Of a DNA stretch of 24,590 nt, positions 23,048 through 24,590 are shown in pieces (position 1 is the first letter of the stretch; every line of letters starts with the position of its first letter). This DNA comes from an uncultured Brachyspira sp. GTDB taxonomy: Bacteria > Spirochaetota > Brachyspiria > Brachyspirales > Brachyspiraceae. Below the pieces are notes generated by a model. It saw only the letters and a list, made by a program, of their open reading frames with translations, did not search any database and was not told where the DNA came from. The stretch spans positions 1 to 24,590 of the forward strand of contig NZ_CAJTQJ010000039.1 in NCBI RefSeq assembly GCF_910578695.1, read 5' to 3'. Both the position numbers and the translations under genes were made by a program.

Positions 23048-24463
23048 TTAAAATCTAAAATATATAAATGGATTGTAAGTGCCATTAACTAAATACATAA
23101 TACAAATGAATAAAAGTATGAATTGAATAATACTCTCTAATATATAAACTCTGCTTGAAAATAATGCCGCTTTTATCTTTGGAAACAAACTCTGAAATAA
23201 TCCGATAAATAATATGCCAAGTACAAAACAAACCTGCGTCTGAGGATAAAAGAAATATCTAACAGTAAAAATACTTTCCTTAAAAGTAAACATAACTTTG
23301 TATAATTCTAAAGCATGATTTAAATCATTCGCCCTAAAGAGTACCCAGCCTAAAACAAAAACTAATATTACATAGATATGATTAATAAATGAAAATTTAT
23401 TTTTTTCTAATAACTTAAGTAAAAAGATTCGCTCTATTATCAGAAAAAATCCATGCCATAAACCCCAAAGAATAAAATTAAAACTAGCTCCATGCCATAA
23501 ACCTGTAGCAAAAAAAACAATTAATAGATTCAAATAAGTAAAATATTTCACTTTCCTATTACCGCCTAAGGGTATATATAAATACTCCTTAAACCAAGCG
23601 GATAATGATATATGCCAACGCCTCCAAAACTCCTGAATTGATTTTGATATATAAGGATAATTAAAATTTTCTAAAAACTTAAATCCGAACATACTGCCAA
23701 GCCCTATAGCCATATCCGAATAGCCTGAAAAATCATAATATATCTGAAGACTATAGAGTATAGCGGCAAGCCACACCAAAATTGTAGAAAGCTCGCTTAC
23801 AGGCTGTTTTAATATCTCATCGCATGATAAAGCAAACATATTAGATAATATTACCTTTTTTGACAGTCCGTAAATGAACCTTTTGATTCCCCAACTGATA
23901 TTTTCTAAACTTTCTTTTCTGCATATTATTTGATTTTCTATATCATGATATTTAACAATAGGACCTGCTATTAATTGAGGAAAGAAAGATATATACAAAG
24001 CTAAATTAATAATATTTTTCTGTGCTTTATTTATTTTTCTGTAAACATCTATAACATAAGACAAAGCCTGAAAAGTATAAAATGATATGCCTATTGGAAG
24101 AATTATATTTTTTAATGCAATTACTTCCTTACCTGATATTAAATTAATTATTGATACAGCAAAATCAGTATATTTAAAATAACCTAATATTAATAAATTA
24201 AGAATTATGCAGAAAATTAAATATATTTTCTTCTTTATTATTTTATTATCATTATAAATAGCTTTATCAATTAATAATGCAAATACATAATTAATAATTA
24301 TAGAAGAAAACATTATTAAAGTATAACTTACTCCTCCCCAAGCATAGAATATAATGCTTGCTGCAAGAAGTAATAGATTTCTAAACTTCTTATCAATTAA
24401 ATAATACAGACAAAAAACAGCAGGCAGAAAAAGCCATAAAAAAATCATAGAGCTGAATAACAT
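23048..24463 (-). CDS. MBOAT family O-acyltransferase (AlgI-like)
   Basis: A multi-pass inner-membrane protein with about ten or more hydrophobic segments. It has the AlgI/DltB signatures WRRWHISLSAWFKEYLYIPL and GLWHGASFNFILWGLWHG, with the catalytic His324 in the second. MBOAT proteins of this type pass acyl groups from a cytoplasmic donor across the membrane to a partner acting on a surface polymer. The partner is very likely the SGNH protein encoded 13 bases downstream. The length (471) matches AlgI. The start is supported by GGGG five bases upstream (24469-24472). The 127 bases upstream to the window edge hold no gene that I can see. The acetyl donor and the glycan are inferred, not shown. 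Confidence 0.93.
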   Translation of the reverse strand: MLFSSMIFLWLFLPAVFCLYYLIDKKFRNLLLLAASIIFYAWGGVSYTLIMFSSIIINYVFALLIDKAIYNDNKIIKKKIYLIFCIILNLLILGYFKYTDFAVSIINLISGKEVIALKNIILPIGISFYTFQALSYVIDVYRKINKAQKNIINLALYISFFPQLIAGPIVKYHDIENQIICRKESLENISWGIKRFIYGLSKKVILSNMFALSCDEILKQPVSELSTILVWLAAILYSLQIYYDFSGYSDMAIGLGSMFGFKFLENFNYPYISKSIQEFWRRWHISLSAWFKEYLYIPLGGNRKVKYFTYLNLLIVFFATGLWHGASFNFILWGLWHGFFLIIERIFLLKLLEKNKFSFINHIYVILVFVLGWVLFRANDLNHALELYKVMFTFKESIFTVRYFFYPQTQVCFVLGILFIGLFQSLFPKIKAALFSSRVYILESIIQFILLFICIMYLVNGTYNPFIYFRF

Positions 24464-24590
24464 AATAGCCCCATGATTATAATTTTTTTTACTTTTTTAT
24501 TTATGAAAGAAAATGAGAGATATAGTAAATTAGTTATCTGATTTAATAAAAGAAAGCAAAATGAATTAGCTGCATAAAATAAATAAGCTA

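Noticed and set aside
14180..24463. The long minus-strand block as one novel gene system
   Set aside because: It splits into separate units by promoters, a terminator candidate and gaps, and each unit has ordinary housekeeping or envelope content with no defence or mobile hallmark.
24476..24481. TATAAT just upstream of the MBOAT gene
   Set aside because: No acceptable -35 lies 16-18 bases upstream, and the implied start point would fall inside the GGGG ribosome site.

Overview
The window looks like chromosomal DNA of a Brachyspira-type spirochaete. This is inferred from the very AT-rich sequence, the A/T-ending codon use, tight gene packing, two large chemoreceptors, a FapA/DUF342 protein and the overall protein style. 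No rRNA or single decisive marker gene is present, so the genus call is an inference. I see no tRNA, rRNA, CRISPR array, prophage or intact insertion sequence. No gap between genes exceeds 300 bases.

Layout from left to right. Bases 1-168 hold the decayed end of an ISXO2/IS1595-type transposase, cut by the window edge. Next come a chemoreceptor (260-2092, +) and an RluA-type pseudouridine synthase (2261-3337, +), which converges on purB (3418-4710, -) across a shared terminator. Then comes a minus-strand operon transcribed rimP, nusA, zinc-finger methyltransferase (7846 to 4855). Its leader contains a strong promoter followed by an intrinsic terminator ahead of rimP. Divergent from it are cardiolipin synthase and a leucine-rich-repeat protein (8082-10589, +). 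A second chemoreceptor (10749-12608, -) is divergent from a galactokinase (12841-14124, +), with a promoter for each in the shared gap.

From 14180 to the end all genes are on the minus strand. In transcription order they are: an MBOAT O-acyltransferase plus an AlgJ/AlgX-like SGNH protein (surface glycan O-acylation); a secreted protein of unknown function plus a divergent HD-GYP protein; fmt plus a two-PASTA membrane protein; then a second zinc-finger methyltransferase, FapA and an iron-sulfur flavoprotein.

Most of this is housekeeping and cell-envelope content. I did not find a convincing new multi-gene system. The best leads are regulatory: (1) a terminator in the rimP-nusA leader that suggests NusA-linked attenuation; (2) two genes (the RluA-type gene and fmt) whose consensus promoters sit so close to the start codon that the mRNAs should be leaderless or nearly so; (3) a G6 run used as the Shine-Dalgarno of the second chemoreceptor. 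Two protein-level oddities are a C-terminal zinc ribbon on NusA and an HD-GYP domain that keeps its metal ligands but has lost the GYP loop.
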